From Psychrobacter sp. FME13 (GTDB lineage Bacteria > Pseudomonadota > Gammaproteobacteria > Pseudomonadales > Moraxellaceae), in contig NZ_RRYV01000017.1 of NCBI RefSeq assembly GCF_014861395.1, positions 1 through 40,585 of the forward strand: a DNA stretch of 40,585 nucleotides. Reading direction: 5' to 3'. Position numbers and translations under genes: made by a program. Positions 23,679 through 33,326 of the stretch are shown piece after piece. Each line of letters begins with the position of its first letter. Within the stretch, counting starts at the first letter, position 1. Below the pieces are notes generated by a model. That model worked only from the letters and a program-made list of their open reading frames with translations, searched no databases and was not told the DNA's origin.

Positions 23679-26600
23679 TTACGGACAAGAAAACCTGCGC
23701 AAATCAGCTAAATAAAAAGGATTGTTGCCTACCCCAGCACTAAATTCAATCACTATATCTTTGTCGTCAAGAGAGTACCTAACTACGCTTTTATTCCGGT
23801 TGTTGATAAGCGTTTTACCTGCTTCAACTAGTTTTAATAGAGCCCATGATCCATCAGTCTCAACTTCGTCGACTCTTTTTTCATTAATATAAGCTAAAAA
23901 GCCTACCTTCCTTGAAGAATCTTTAGGCCAAGTGGCTCTAAAGCTCTCTAACGGGCCATGACTGTATGAGTATGACTTATCGCCATAGTTAAAAATTAAC
24001 TTTTCAATTCTTGGGTCGACATTAATAACTTTGACATTGAAATCAAATCCTAGCTGCCCATTTCCTTTTTGAAGAAGAGGTGTGCTTACTTGCTCAATGT
24101 CGCGAACGCCTCTAAACTCAGATCTAAATTTTGAATGCAAGCGTATAAGCTCATCAAAACTAGCGACCCGCATGGCATTAACTACTTGCGGATTAAGATT
24201 CATAAAAGACTGATACTGACCTTTGGTACCAAAGATCTTGTCGAAATTAGTAAGCTTGATCTCGCTGTCTGAGTTTGCACTAAAGGGATAGCTGTCTTGT
24301 GTGAAGCCTTTACAAAAAGCGGTGATAGGAGCCAACTCACGCTTCATAGAATTGAAGGCCTCTAATTCCTGCTTTTTTTTTAACTCCGTTTTTGCTACCT
24401 CTTGCTCCTCCTTTAATGCCAGCTCTTCTTGTCTTCTGGCTTCTTCTTTATCTTCTGCCTCTTGTCTTATGTCATCTTCTCGCTGTCTTTGCTCTTCAAG
24501 CTTTCTTTTAGCTTCAATATCTGCTTTCAGTAGTCGCTCATTCATCTCATCTAAACTTTGATTGAGAATAAAAACCGAAAACTGATCAAACATCTGTCGA
24601 AAAGGCGATGGCAATCTATTTATCTCAGCTCTATATCTAAATAACGAATCATTAGATGGGAGATCGACTCCTTTTTCTACTGCTACATCCAAGATATCTA
24701 AGAACTCATAAAGATCCTTAATCGAGACGACTACCTCATTTATGGCTGCTTGATCGGATCCTTGCTTTTCAGCCAATACCCCAAACTCAGAGAATTCTTC
24801 ATCTACAGGAGTGGTGAACTTAAGATTATCAATGTAGTTATCTTTGACATAGCCTGCCTTGTTCTGCAAATTGCCAAACCCTGCTCTAGAAATCAATCTA
24901 TCTACAGTATCTTTGACAGCGCCATTAGTCTCACCACCCTCTATCTGTTTACTAATATCCAAAGTCGTATTATCGCTGATACCTACGATTATATTCTGCA
25001 GTGGCGAGTTTGAAGTATTTGAGAGAATCTTGGCGATATCTCTAGCTTCACGAAGATTTCTAGGTTGCTTTAGTCTAATATCGGCAATATATCTATTCCA
25101 TGCGCTGATATATCTTTGGAAGTAAGCGCTTTTGGCTTCTTTTAAGGTATCAGTTTCACTAGATTTTAAAGAGGCATAGTTGCCCAATACCCACTCCTCT
25201 TCTTCATAAAGCTTAGCCGTTGACTTTAGAAGCTCAGGAAGAACAAACTCAATATAAGCCTGTTTGGTATAAATAGGATTAATAGCTTCAGTTAAAGGTT
25301 TGCCACTTGCTCTAGCAAAAACCAATCTACTTTGCTTGCCGCCCATCGTATCAAAAGAGACAGGCACCACTTTATTACCGCCTCTAGCTATCTCAGTAAA
25401 ACTATCATTCAAAATCATAATTGAGATATCATTACGGGCAATAAACTGTCTTCTTTCATCAACTAGCTTGGTATCGAGAGGTAGACTTGGCGTCAGCCCT
25501 TCTTCTTGAAGAATGAACTTTAGAGACTGCTCAATTCTCTGTTTTTGCTCGGCATTTTGGATCGAAGAGTCTTTTTCAAAACTACGCATCAGCCAAGACA
25601 ACATGAATTCAGCATCAAACCTTGTGTCATCATATAACATTAGGTAGGCTTTTAGAGCGTTGTAATTGTCTATAGAGGAATCCTCTGGGCTCTGTCTTAG
25701 CAACTCGTCGATCTTATATGAGATGAGCGGCATAACTCTTTCATTTAGAGCACGCTGATAGGCCGCTTGTGAGATTTCGTCCACAGCGTAGCCTTGATAC
25801 AGACCCATTCTATGTTTGAGCGCAGGCGAGTCTATATCGACAAAAGGCGCAGTTCTAGATAGCACTCTTATTTTGTCAGCCATTTCCACAGCTTGTAGCA
25901 AGTCTTTGGTTTCAGTGGTGTCTTTTAGCTCTTTATCTAAGCTAATGGCTTTTTCGTTGACATCTTTTAGATATTGACTGTTCGTCAAAAAACTATTAAA
26001 CATAAAGGCAGAGGCCAATATAACACCACCTGCTATGGCACCTACGCCTATCCATTTAAGTATTTGGTTCTTGGTAGACCAAACCCTATTATTACTAGCA
26101 AGGTTAGCGTCGTTAAATATAACATCGGTAAATAAATCATGAATAAAATAACTTTTGGTAACTTGTGAGCCTACAGTCTTATCTTTTATGTATTTAGGTG
26201 TCAGCTCAAAATTACTGGTTATGTTATTGAACACAGGATCCATACTTTCACCATCTTGATAAGCGCTGGTGAAAAATATGCCTCGCCACTGTACAGCCTC
26301 TTCAAACTTTGAGGATTTATATAACTCTCTAAATAATAAGATTAGTCGCTCATTAAGTAATGAAAACTCATTTGAGAAAGTAAAAATGGCATCTTTTTCA
26401 GTCTGATTGGGGACATCATCTATTATTCTCAGATAAGAGGACTCTATATTATCCCTGATATTATTAAGCTGTTTGGAAACGTAACCAATAGTTGCCGTCC
26501 CATTATCGTCTTCTATATCATTAGCAGGAATAGTAAACCCTAGATATTTTTTCCTTTGCTCTTCATCTAAACTACTAAAAAAGTCCTCAAAACCTTTTAA

Positions 26601-27422
26601 AATATCTAACTTAGTCACCATCAGGTATACAGGAAAGTTGATACCTAGCTTGGCTCTCATCTCTTGAATTCTTTTGCGTAATTCTCGAGTAATATTTTTG
26701 AAGTCAGTATTAGGGTTCAAAATATCATCTAGACCTATAGTGACAACTACCCCATTAATAGGCTGTCTTGGTCTATACTTCTTAAGTAAGCTGATAAATT
26801 CAAGCCAATCGTATGAATCCTCTTCATTGTTATCTTGTAGCGATAGTCGACCTGCGGTATCGAGTAAAACCGCATCATCTGTCAAAAACCAATCACAATC
26901 TTTAGTACCAGCCAAGCCACTAATAGAAGCACCAAAAGTGCTCTCTAAAGGAAAGTTTAGACCTGATTCTCTTAACGCAGTTGTTTTACCCGTTCCAGCA
27001 GCGCCGAGCACCACATACCATGGCATCTGATATAAATACTGGCCTGTAAAGAATTTATTTTTTATATAGCCATCAGAGTTTGAGAATTTTGCGCTTTTTA
27101 GAACCGAGTCTATCTCATCAAACTGACGACTTAGCGGACTGTCTTTATTCACATGCTTTAAAATAGGCTGCTGTGAAGTTTTTATGTCTTCAACCAGCTC
27201 TCTATTTCTTCTTGCTTGCAAATACTGTTTTAGAAAAGTTTTAGTTAACCAAACTAAAAATATTAGGGCAATAATAGCTATTCTCACCGCTTTACTCTCA
27301 AGAGGTTTGTAGCTACCGATAGCTACGATGCCTCCAAAGAACCAAATCAATAGAGATATCCCGAGTAGTCCTAAAAAGACCCAAAAAACCTTTGAACTTG
27401 CAAAAGACAATAACCTTCTCAT
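23679..27422 (-). CDS. tssM: TssM inner-membrane complex protein
   Basis: TssM (IcmF/VasK) links TssL in the inner membrane with TssJ in the outer membrane. The 1247-residue protein has two N-terminal membrane segments (about 12-34 and 46-64), a cytoplasmic NTPase-like domain with an intact Walker A GAAGTGKT at 140-147 and LLDTAGRLSLQ, a third membrane segment at about 457-478, and a large periplasmic part ending in the domain that binds TssJ (GPLESFRATWPKDSS). A highly charged coiled coil, about residues 960-1017 (EEQRQREDDIRQEAEDKEEA), lies in the periplasmic portion, unusual in length. A gap of 77 bases separates it from tssL. Confidence 0.96.
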   Translation of the reverse strand: MRRLLSFASSKVFWVFLGLLGISLLIWFFGGIVAIGSYKPLESKAVRIAIIALIFLVWLTKTFLKQYLQARRNRELVEDIKTSQQPILKHVNKDSPLSRQFDEIDSVLKSAKFSNSDGYIKNKFFTGQYLYQMPWYVVLGAAGTGKTTALRESGLNFPLESTFGASISGLAGTKDCDWFLTDDAVLLDTAGRLSLQDNNEEDSYDWLEFISLLKKYRPRQPINGVVVTIGLDDILNPNTDFKNITRELRKRIQEMRAKLGINFPVYLMVTKLDILKGFEDFFSSLDEEQRKKYLGFTIPANDIEDDNGTATIGYVSKQLNNIRDNIESSYLRIIDDVPNQTEKDAIFTFSNEFSLLNERLILLFRELYKSSKFEEAVQWRGIFFTSAYQDGESMDPVFNNITSNFELTPKYIKDKTVGSQVTKSYFIHDLFTDVIFNDANLASNNRVWSTKNQILKWIGVGAIAGGVILASAFMFNSFLTNSQYLKDVNEKAISLDKELKDTTETKDLLQAVEMADKIRVLSRTAPFVDIDSPALKHRMGLYQGYAVDEISQAAYQRALNERVMPLISYKIDELLRQSPEDSSIDNYNALKAYLMLYDDTRFDAEFMLSWLMRSFEKDSSIQNAEQKQRIEQSLKFILQEEGLTPSLPLDTKLVDERRQFIARNDISIMILNDSFTEIARGGNKVVPVSFDTMGGKQSRLVFARASGKPLTEAINPIYTKQAYIEFVLPELLKSTAKLYEEEEWVLGNYASLKSSETDTLKEAKSAYFQRYISAWNRYIADIRLKQPRNLREARDIAKILSNTSNSPLQNIIVGISDNTTLDISKQIEGGETNGAVKDTVDRLISRAGFGNLQNKAGYVKDNYIDNLKFTTPVDEEFSEFGVLAEKQGSDQAAINEVVVSIKDLYEFLDILDVAVEKGVDLPSNDSLFRYRAEINRLPSPFRQMFDQFSVFILNQSLDEMNERLLKADIEAKRKLEEQRQREDDIRQEAEDKEEARRQEELALKEEQEVAKTELKKKQELEAFNSMKRELAPITAFCKGFTQDSYPFSANSDSEIKLTNFDKIFGTKGQYQSFMNLNPQVVNAMRVASFDELIRLHSKFRSEFRGVRDIEQVSTPLLQKGNGQLGFDFNVKVINVDPRIEKLIFNYGDKSYSYSHGPLESFRATWPKDSSRKVGFLAYINEKRVDEVETDGSWALLKLVEAGKTLINNRNKSVVRYSLDDKDIVIEFSAGVGNNPFYLADLRRFSCP

Positions 27423-27499
27423 CTTATAGAACCTTCTTGTAATCTCTCAAAAAATTTTAAATAATAAAAGTAGTCATTATTATTGCTAGGGTTAGATTT

Positions 27500-28732
27500 T
27501 TATGGCTCAGTTGGGACATCATTACCCAAGCTATAAACGGTTATCTCAACCCGTCTGTTCTTTGCTTTATTGTCAGCAGAGTCATTTGCAACTACTGGAT
27601 TAGTAGACCCTCTACCTTCTGATCTGATTCTGCTATTATCTTCTACGTAGCCTTCCAAAATCTCTTTTACCGCGTCTGCGCGCGCTTGAGACAATTGCCA
27701 GTTAGAAGGAAAAGTAATACTTTGTATAGGAGTATCATCGGTATAGCCAGTGACGACTACTTGACCACTGATACCTTGTAGCGCTTGACCTATAGTGGCT
27801 AATACTGGAAAAAATTGATTTTGAATATTTTCTGAGCCAGACTCAAATAATCCATCTCCCAAGATAGTAATAACGCTGCGATCTGCAAACTCATTAACCT
27901 CTACTAGATCTCTATCTATCTCAGTTTGTAGAGCTGGGGTTAGCGGTTTGGTTTGAACAGTAGCACTACGCCCGCTGACGTTATATGGTGCATTAGCGGG
28001 TAACGATAGGGTGTTTATCTGGGCACTAGTATCATCCATCGTTGAACCGAGAAAAACCCTCAGCATAATATAAAATATGGCGACTATAAGACTGGCTAGA
28101 ACTGCGATGACCCATAGAGGAATTTGCCAACGACGTTTGACTTCATCCTCATTTTTATCGCTGCGAGTTTCTTGAAACAATAGACTAAAAGTTTCTGGTC
28201 TTTTTGATCTAATCAAATCAATGAGTCTATTTTTTTCTTGTTCTAAAATAGTGTCGCCGTTATTGGCTATCTGATATTTACCTTTATAGCCAAACTGTAA
28301 ACAGAGGTAGATAAATTCGATAAGGTACAAATTTTTATCAACATCTAACTTAGCTTTATCTAAGATTTCAAAAAAACGCTCTCCGCCCCAAGTTTCATCG
28401 AAAAAGGAGACTAGTAAGCTTTTTTTTGACCACTCTTCGTTTGCCCAACCTGATCTAACTGCAGATTCATCAACAAAAGCACATAAGCAGTACTGCGCTG
28501 CTTTCACCATCTCATAAGGCGCTCCCTCTTTTTCAGCTTTGGATTCGAAATCCTCAATCATTGAGGAAAACTTATGTAACACCTTGTCTACTGAAAGCTG
28601 AGTTGTCGAGTTCTTCATGGCATTGGTCGAAACCATTACTGGCTTCGCCGCTGAAATAATCGGATTATAAACCTCTGAGAATTGCAGATTTGCTTTTGGA
28701 TCACTTTTCATTTTTTTTCCATCTATTTGCAT
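27500..28732 (-). CDS. tssL: TssL inner-membrane protein with C-terminal OmpA-like domain
   Basis: TssL (DotU/ImpK) anchors the baseplate to the membrane complex. The 410-residue protein has a cytoplasmic DotU domain (YCLCAFVDESAVRSGW, SLLVSFFDETWGGERFFEIL, YLCLQFGYKGKY), a single membrane span at about 203-229 (PLWVIAVLASLIVAIFYIML) and an OmpA-like peptidoglycan-binding domain from about 285 (VVVTGYTDDTPI, NWQLSQARADAV, EGRGSTNPV, NRRVEITVY). The fused OmpA domain replaces a separate TagL or TagP. Start is uncertain: the ATG at 28732 lies five bases after the tssK stop, while an ATG seven codons later also has GGA upstream. Confidence 0.95.
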   Translation of the reverse strand: MQIDGKKMKSDPKANLQFSEVYNPIISAAKPVMVSTNAMKNSTTQLSVDKVLHKFSSMIEDFESKAEKEGAPYEMVKAAQYCLCAFVDESAVRSGWANEEWSKKSLLVSFFDETWGGERFFEILDKAKLDVDKNLYLIEFIYLCLQFGYKGKYQIANNGDTILEQEKNRLIDLIRSKRPETFSLLFQETRSDKNEDEVKRRWQIPLWVIAVLASLIVAIFYIMLRVFLGSTMDDTSAQINTLSLPANAPYNVSGRSATVQTKPLTPALQTEIDRDLVEVNEFADRSVITILGDGLFESGSENIQNQFFPVLATIGQALQGISGQVVVTGYTDDTPIQSITFPSNWQLSQARADAVKEILEGYVEDNSRIRSEGRGSTNPVVANDSADNKAKNRRVEITVYSLGNDVPTEP

Positions 28733-28737
28733 GAAGT

Positions 28738-30081
28738 CTAATTTATGTTAGGTTTAATCGCCCAGAACTCTAGATCAATATTTGGGAAATCTCCTGCGAC
28801 ATGAAATGCCATACCTGAGGAATCATCGAAACGCTCCCACAACTCTGTTTGTTTATCCAGCTCAAAATAGACATAGCCATTGTGATAAGGCAGCTCTCTG
28901 GGAGCCACTGATAGAGCATTTAGTTTGACCCCTGGTAAATGATAAGCGACCAACTCTTTAATTTGTTCTACGGTACTTATTTTCATGATACTTGGTAGAT
29001 TATGTCTTAGAGTCTCATTAGGCATATCCGCTTTTACGGCGAGTACAAAGTCAGCAACTTCCAATATTTCAGCATTTGGCGTTTGAGCCACGTAGGTCGC
29101 GCTGTCTTTTTTGCTTAAGTCTATTCTTATAATTCTTTGTTCTAATATGGTGGATAAACTAATTCTAAGATTAGACATTAAATGCTGATAGCACTGTTTT
29201 AAGTTTTTGTGGTCGTAAACGGGCATGTCGCCCATTTTTCTGCTAGGTAAAAAGGTCATTAAATCACCGCACAGCTTCGATAAGCTAACAAATAACGCTT
29301 CTGGATGCGTGTGATTGCTTGGCTGCTTTTGATGCTGCATATAAGCTAAGTACCTATTAACAGTCTGTAGCATGAGAAAATCCGTAATCTCAAGCGAACC
29401 ACCTCGGTTAGGGTCATTGACAGCATTAGCCAAACTTTTGCTTTTTTGGGCTAAAAGTCCATACAGCTCATTAATATAGTTATACAGCTTAAGGTTTTTT
29501 TGAGCGATAAGGGTTGGCGGGATATAACTTTCTTGAATCTCGACTTCTGAGTTTTCGTTACTTGAGACAATAGCTATAGGAACTTTGATTAAACTTGAAT
29601 GGATATTTTCTTCCAACATCAGACGGGCATTTAATCTGGCTAAGGTGACTACTCTAGGCTCTAAATCACTATCTGCAGTGTCTATTAAAGGTTTTTCAAA
29701 AGCGCTATAACGACTATTTTTTATCTTATCGGTATCAAATGATATCTCAGTTGAACTTGCCGTCACTCTAGAGATTACTAAATATAGCTTGGTCTCAGCT
29801 ATATTTGCAGGCACGCTATACTCTAAGGAGTCAATCTCAAGTGAAGTAGGTACAAATACGGTACCATCCTCAAAAACTACCTCCAGTCTCGACAAACTCA
29901 CTACCCCTTGCTTGAGGAGCGATTCATTAATCGCTAAATCATAAACTCCGTAGTAGTGCGCCTGTGCAAACTTAACTATATTATGAAGTTTACTCTCGGC
30001 ATATCTATCATTTTGCTGAAAATGCTGCGGTGAAAGATAAGTACCTTCCGCCCATACTACCTTTGAATATTCGCCCATCAT
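28738..30081 (-). CDS. tssK: TssK baseplate-to-membrane adaptor
   Basis: TssK trimers join the TssEFG wedges to TssL and TssM. The 447-residue size is standard, and the N-terminus is diagnostic: KVVWAEGTYLSPQHFQQNDRY, followed by YYGVYDLAINESLLKQG and DGTVFVP. The C-terminal part includes HNLPSIMKISTVEQIKELV and LPGVKLNALSVAPRELPYH with VYFELDK, all family features. The first of two adjacent ATG codons has AGG six bases upstream. It is followed by tssL after five bases. Confidence 0.95.
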   Translation of the reverse strand: MMGEYSKVVWAEGTYLSPQHFQQNDRYAESKLHNIVKFAQAHYYGVYDLAINESLLKQGVVSLSRLEVVFEDGTVFVPTSLEIDSLEYSVPANIAETKLYLVISRVTASSTEISFDTDKIKNSRYSAFEKPLIDTADSDLEPRVVTLARLNARLMLEENIHSSLIKVPIAIVSSNENSEVEIQESYIPPTLIAQKNLKLYNYINELYGLLAQKSKSLANAVNDPNRGGSLEITDFLMLQTVNRYLAYMQHQKQPSNHTHPEALFVSLSKLCGDLMTFLPSRKMGDMPVYDHKNLKQCYQHLMSNLRISLSTILEQRIIRIDLSKKDSATYVAQTPNAEILEVADFVLAVKADMPNETLRHNLPSIMKISTVEQIKELVAYHLPGVKLNALSVAPRELPYHNGYVYFELDKQTELWERFDDSSGMAFHVAGDFPNIDLEFWAIKPNIN

Positions 30082-30115
30082 TGATACCTATTATTGCTTT
30101 AGTGCTAATTATTTG

Positions 30116-30742
30116 TTATTGATTGCTGAATATGCCTTTACTGTAGTCATATTTTGGCTTTTTATACTTACCATTTTTTGTTACTGACTTATCGTTTGGA
30201 TGTCTTTTTGCATACTCTTTAAGCTCGGCTTGCATTTGTTTTTTTGACAATTGAAAGACATTTGACTGGTCAACTTTTAGATATAGATAACTGCTACGAC
30301 TTCCCAATTTAGAAGGCTGTTTTTGTAGCGCTATCCTCCATGATGCGTCTTCAATATCGCGGTAGCCAGTAGTCAATCCTAAGTAATTCGTTCCTTCTTC
30401 TAAGCTGAGCGGTATTGACTTTATGCTATCTGGAGTCAGTATATGTTGAGTCTTGAATAGTACATCGCCATTCAAATCATTATCATCATCTATTAAATCT
30501 AAGTAGCTGCCATAAATAAAATTAGATTTTCGCTCTAATTGAAAGACGTCTAGTCTTACTGGAGCAGGCCTATTGACCACATCAAGGTTAATTGAAGGCG
30601 CTGTCAATATTAAAAACTCTACTTGTTCAGCATTACTTTTATTCTTTGTAGCGCTACTTAGCGTTGAACAGCTTGAAAGCATAAGACATAGCACGATTAA
30701 GCTATAGCTTATAAACCAAGTGTTTTTTTTATCTTGAAACAT
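30116..30742 (-). CDS. tssJ: TssJ outer-membrane lipoprotein
   Basis: TssJ is the outer-membrane anchor of the TssJLM complex. The start is set at the ATG at 30742, preceded by AGG; a TTG six codons above is less likely. The signal peptide ends LMLSSC with Cys25 as lipidation site. The mature protein has the transthyretin-like pattern of the family: APSINLDVVNRPAPVRLDVFQL, the loop that contacts TssM (KSNFIYGSYLDLIDDDNDLN) and YLGLTTGYRDIEDASWRIAL. It is the first gene of the minus-strand core series and faces vgrG2 across a shared 397-base intergenic region. Confidence 0.92.
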   Translation of the reverse strand: MFQDKKNTWFISYSLIVLCLMLSSCSTLSSATKNKSNAEQVEFLILTAPSINLDVVNRPAPVRLDVFQLERKSNFIYGSYLDLIDDDNDLNGDVLFKTQHILTPDSIKSIPLSLEEGTNYLGLTTGYRDIEDASWRIALQKQPSKLGSRSSYLYLKVDQSNVFQLSKKQMQAELKEYAKRHPNDKSVTKNGKYKKPKYDYSKGIFSNQ

Positions 30743-31139
30743 AGTATGCCTATTTATCAATGACTCTAGAATAGAAGCTGTAAGGTATAGTGCGTTAGTA
30801 GATTAAAAAGAAAGCCGTTTAATACTATCTATTATTTTCAAATTTTTGATGCTATTCGTATTAAGAGAATACACCCAAAAAACAAAGTTATGTTTGCTAA
30901 AAGCTGTGATTTTAGCACAACACAATGACAGTACAAAACCTTTAAATTTTATTATTATAAATTCCTGAATGCTCACTAACAGACAAGTTTTTATCAAGAA
31001 TATCAATAAGACATGACATCAGCTTAGTATAACGATACAATCCAACCATACATAAGTTCATAGCTATAGTTTTATCATGACTCTATTGCTGTAGCACTAG
31101 CTCTCGCTTTACTTCTGAATATTAAAAAAGGATCTTCCC
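30743..31139. promoter_or_regulatory. Divergent promoter region between tssJ and vgrG2
   Basis: This AT-rich gap has no convincing gene; a 67-codon minus-strand frame at 30803-31006 has low-complexity composition and no ribosome site. It must supply the promoters for tssJ onward and for vgrG2. The minus-strand candidate is listed separately. For the plus strand, TATAAC at 31028-31033 could be a -10 element but lacks a good -35; AAAGGA at 31130-31135 is the vgrG2 ribosome site. No clear operator or binding-site repeat was noticed. Confidence 0.5.
30909..30936 (-). promoter_or_regulatory. Candidate promoter for the tssJ-tssK-tssL-tssM series
   Basis: Read on the minus strand: TTGTAC at 30936-30931, a 16-base spacer, then TAAAAT at 30914-30909 preceded by TGC, an extended -10. 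The -35 is weak but the extended -10 could compensate. It would give a leader of about 160 bases before tssJ. This is a sequence match only. Confidence 0.4.
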
Positions 31140-33326
31140 ATGCGCACCATCGCCATCCACACCCCCTTTGGCCGCGCGTTATCCTTTGTTGAGCTCAAGG
31201 GAGTGGAAGCCCTCTCCAGTCTCTATGAATACCGCCTTGTTCTCACCAGTAAAAATGCTAACCTAGCCGCTACCGACATCATCGGTCAGACCATCGCTGT
31301 CACCATTGATACCAAAGGCGGCGAACGGGTTTTAAACGGTCTGGTTACCGATTTCGGTTACCTTAGTGAAGATGAGGACGAACAAAGCTATCATCTCTAC
31401 ACCTGCATCATGCGCCCTAATATGTGGTATCTCACCCAGCGTCATGACAGCCGCGTCTTCGTTGACAAAGACATCCTTGAGATTACCCGCATCATCCTAG
31501 ATGAGTTTGGCTTCCCCTATGAGATACAGTGCTTAAACAGCTACCGCAAGTACGGTCATAGCACCCAGTACCAAGAGACCAGCTTTAACTATCTAAACCG
31601 CCTCTTTGAACAAGAAGGCCTCTACTACTACTTTGATCATACCGAGGGCAACAACACCCTTATCATCGTCGATGACAACAGCGCACATAGCCCCATTCAA
31701 GGCCGCGCCACCATACCCTATCACTCAGCCGTCACCCCAGGCACCCCCGACAAGAACTACATCGACATCTGGCAGCAAAGCGACAGGCTTGCCACCAAGA
31801 AAGTCAACGTTAACGACCACAGCTATAAGCTGGCTAATCGTAAACTTGATTACAACATGAGCACCCATGAGCTTGGCGGTATTACCACCGAGCACTATGA
31901 CTTCTATACTGGCTTTAGCACCAAAGACGATGCGGCAAGCTACGCGCAAGTACGTAGTCAAGACTATAACGCTCAAAGCAAACGTATCACTGCCGCCGGT
32001 AACGTACTCACCATCGCCCCCGGTCACACTTTTACCTTGAGCCGTCATCCGCATGATGCCGCCAACACCGAACACCTCATCATCCATGCCGAATACGACT
32101 TTAAAGAAGCCGGTTACGCCAGTGGCACCCAGCAGTCGCACTACCGCATCTCTTTTACCGCCATACCGATAACTTACCAGTACCGTACGCCAAGAGTCAC
32201 CCCCAAACCGCAAATCATTGGCAGTCAAGGTGCTACCGTCACCGGCCCTGCCGGAGAAGAAGTACACACTAATGGGTATGGCGATATCAAAGTACAGTTC
32301 CACTGGGACAGATACGGTCCCCGTAACCAGAAAAGCTCGGACTGGATACGCGTGGCCCAAGGATCAGCAGGGGGCAGCTTTGGCTCCATCAACACCCCGC
32401 GTATTGGCGAAGAAGTGCTGATTGACTTTATCAACGGCGACTCAGACCGTCCTATCGTCATCGGCCGTCTCTACAACAGCGCCAACCCACCGCCCTGGGG
32501 CTACCCGCAAGCGGCTAAAAAGTCCGGCATCAAGTCCAAAAGCTTTAACTCCCCGCTCGATAACTACAACGAGCTGATGTTCAACGATGATGCCGGCTTT
32601 GAGCTAGTGAATCTACAAGCCCAGCGTGATCTCAACTCCCTAGTGAAGAACGATGAGAGACGCAGAGTAAACCGTGACCGCAGCACCATCATCGACAAAG
32701 ACGAGACTGTGACGGTGCATGGTAAACGTACTGAGGTAGTCGACAAAGACGAACACATCACCATCCATCAGAACCGCACTGAAGTGGTCGATAAAGATGA
32801 AACCATCACCATCCATCAGAACCGACAAGAACGGGTGGACAAAGATGAAACCATTGATATCGGTGGTAATAGAACAGAGACCGTACACAAGAGTGAACAA
32901 GTCACCATCAAAGGCAACCGAGACAAAACCGTCAAGGGCAATGACACCCTAACGGTAAACAAAGACCGTAAAGAAACCGTCAACAAGAGCCGTTCCCTCA
33001 CCGTGGACAAGAACAACACTGAGCTGGTCAAACTGGGTAAGTCAGTGACGGTAGGCTTAGGGTATGTCACCCAAGTAGGTACAGTGATGAATACGGCAGT
33101 GGGTGTCATGCAAACTGAACAGATCGGACGTATCAAGAAAAGCTTTGTCGGTAAGAGCTATAGTATTACCGCAGGCGATGAGTTTAAGATCACGGTAGGT
33201 AAATCCTCACTGGTGATGAACGCCGATGGCAGTATTATCATTACAGGCTCAACCATCATTACCCAAGCGGAGAAAGAGAATAAGGTGATTGGCAAGGATG
33301 TGCTCATCAATCCGCCGGGGGCTAGT
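31140..33326 (+). repeat. Right arm of a 2.2-kb inverted repeat (vgrG2 core)
   Basis: Counterpart of 10041-12227 on the other strand. The arms are about 19 kb apart and point towards each other at their 5' ends. The stalk-coding 3' third is also shared with blocks at 2320-3203 and 5455-6286. Confidence 0.9.

Noticed and set aside
30803..31006. A 67-codon minus-strand frame upstream of tssJ
   Set aside because: Low-complexity hydrophobic and Lys/Ile/Asn composition, no ribosome site, and it overlaps the candidate tssJ promoter; more likely untranslated.
31725..32360. A 211-codon minus-strand frame inside vgrG2
   Set aside because: Gly/Val-rich mirror of the GC-rich vgrG codons; the matching frame appears antisense to vgrG1 for the same reason.
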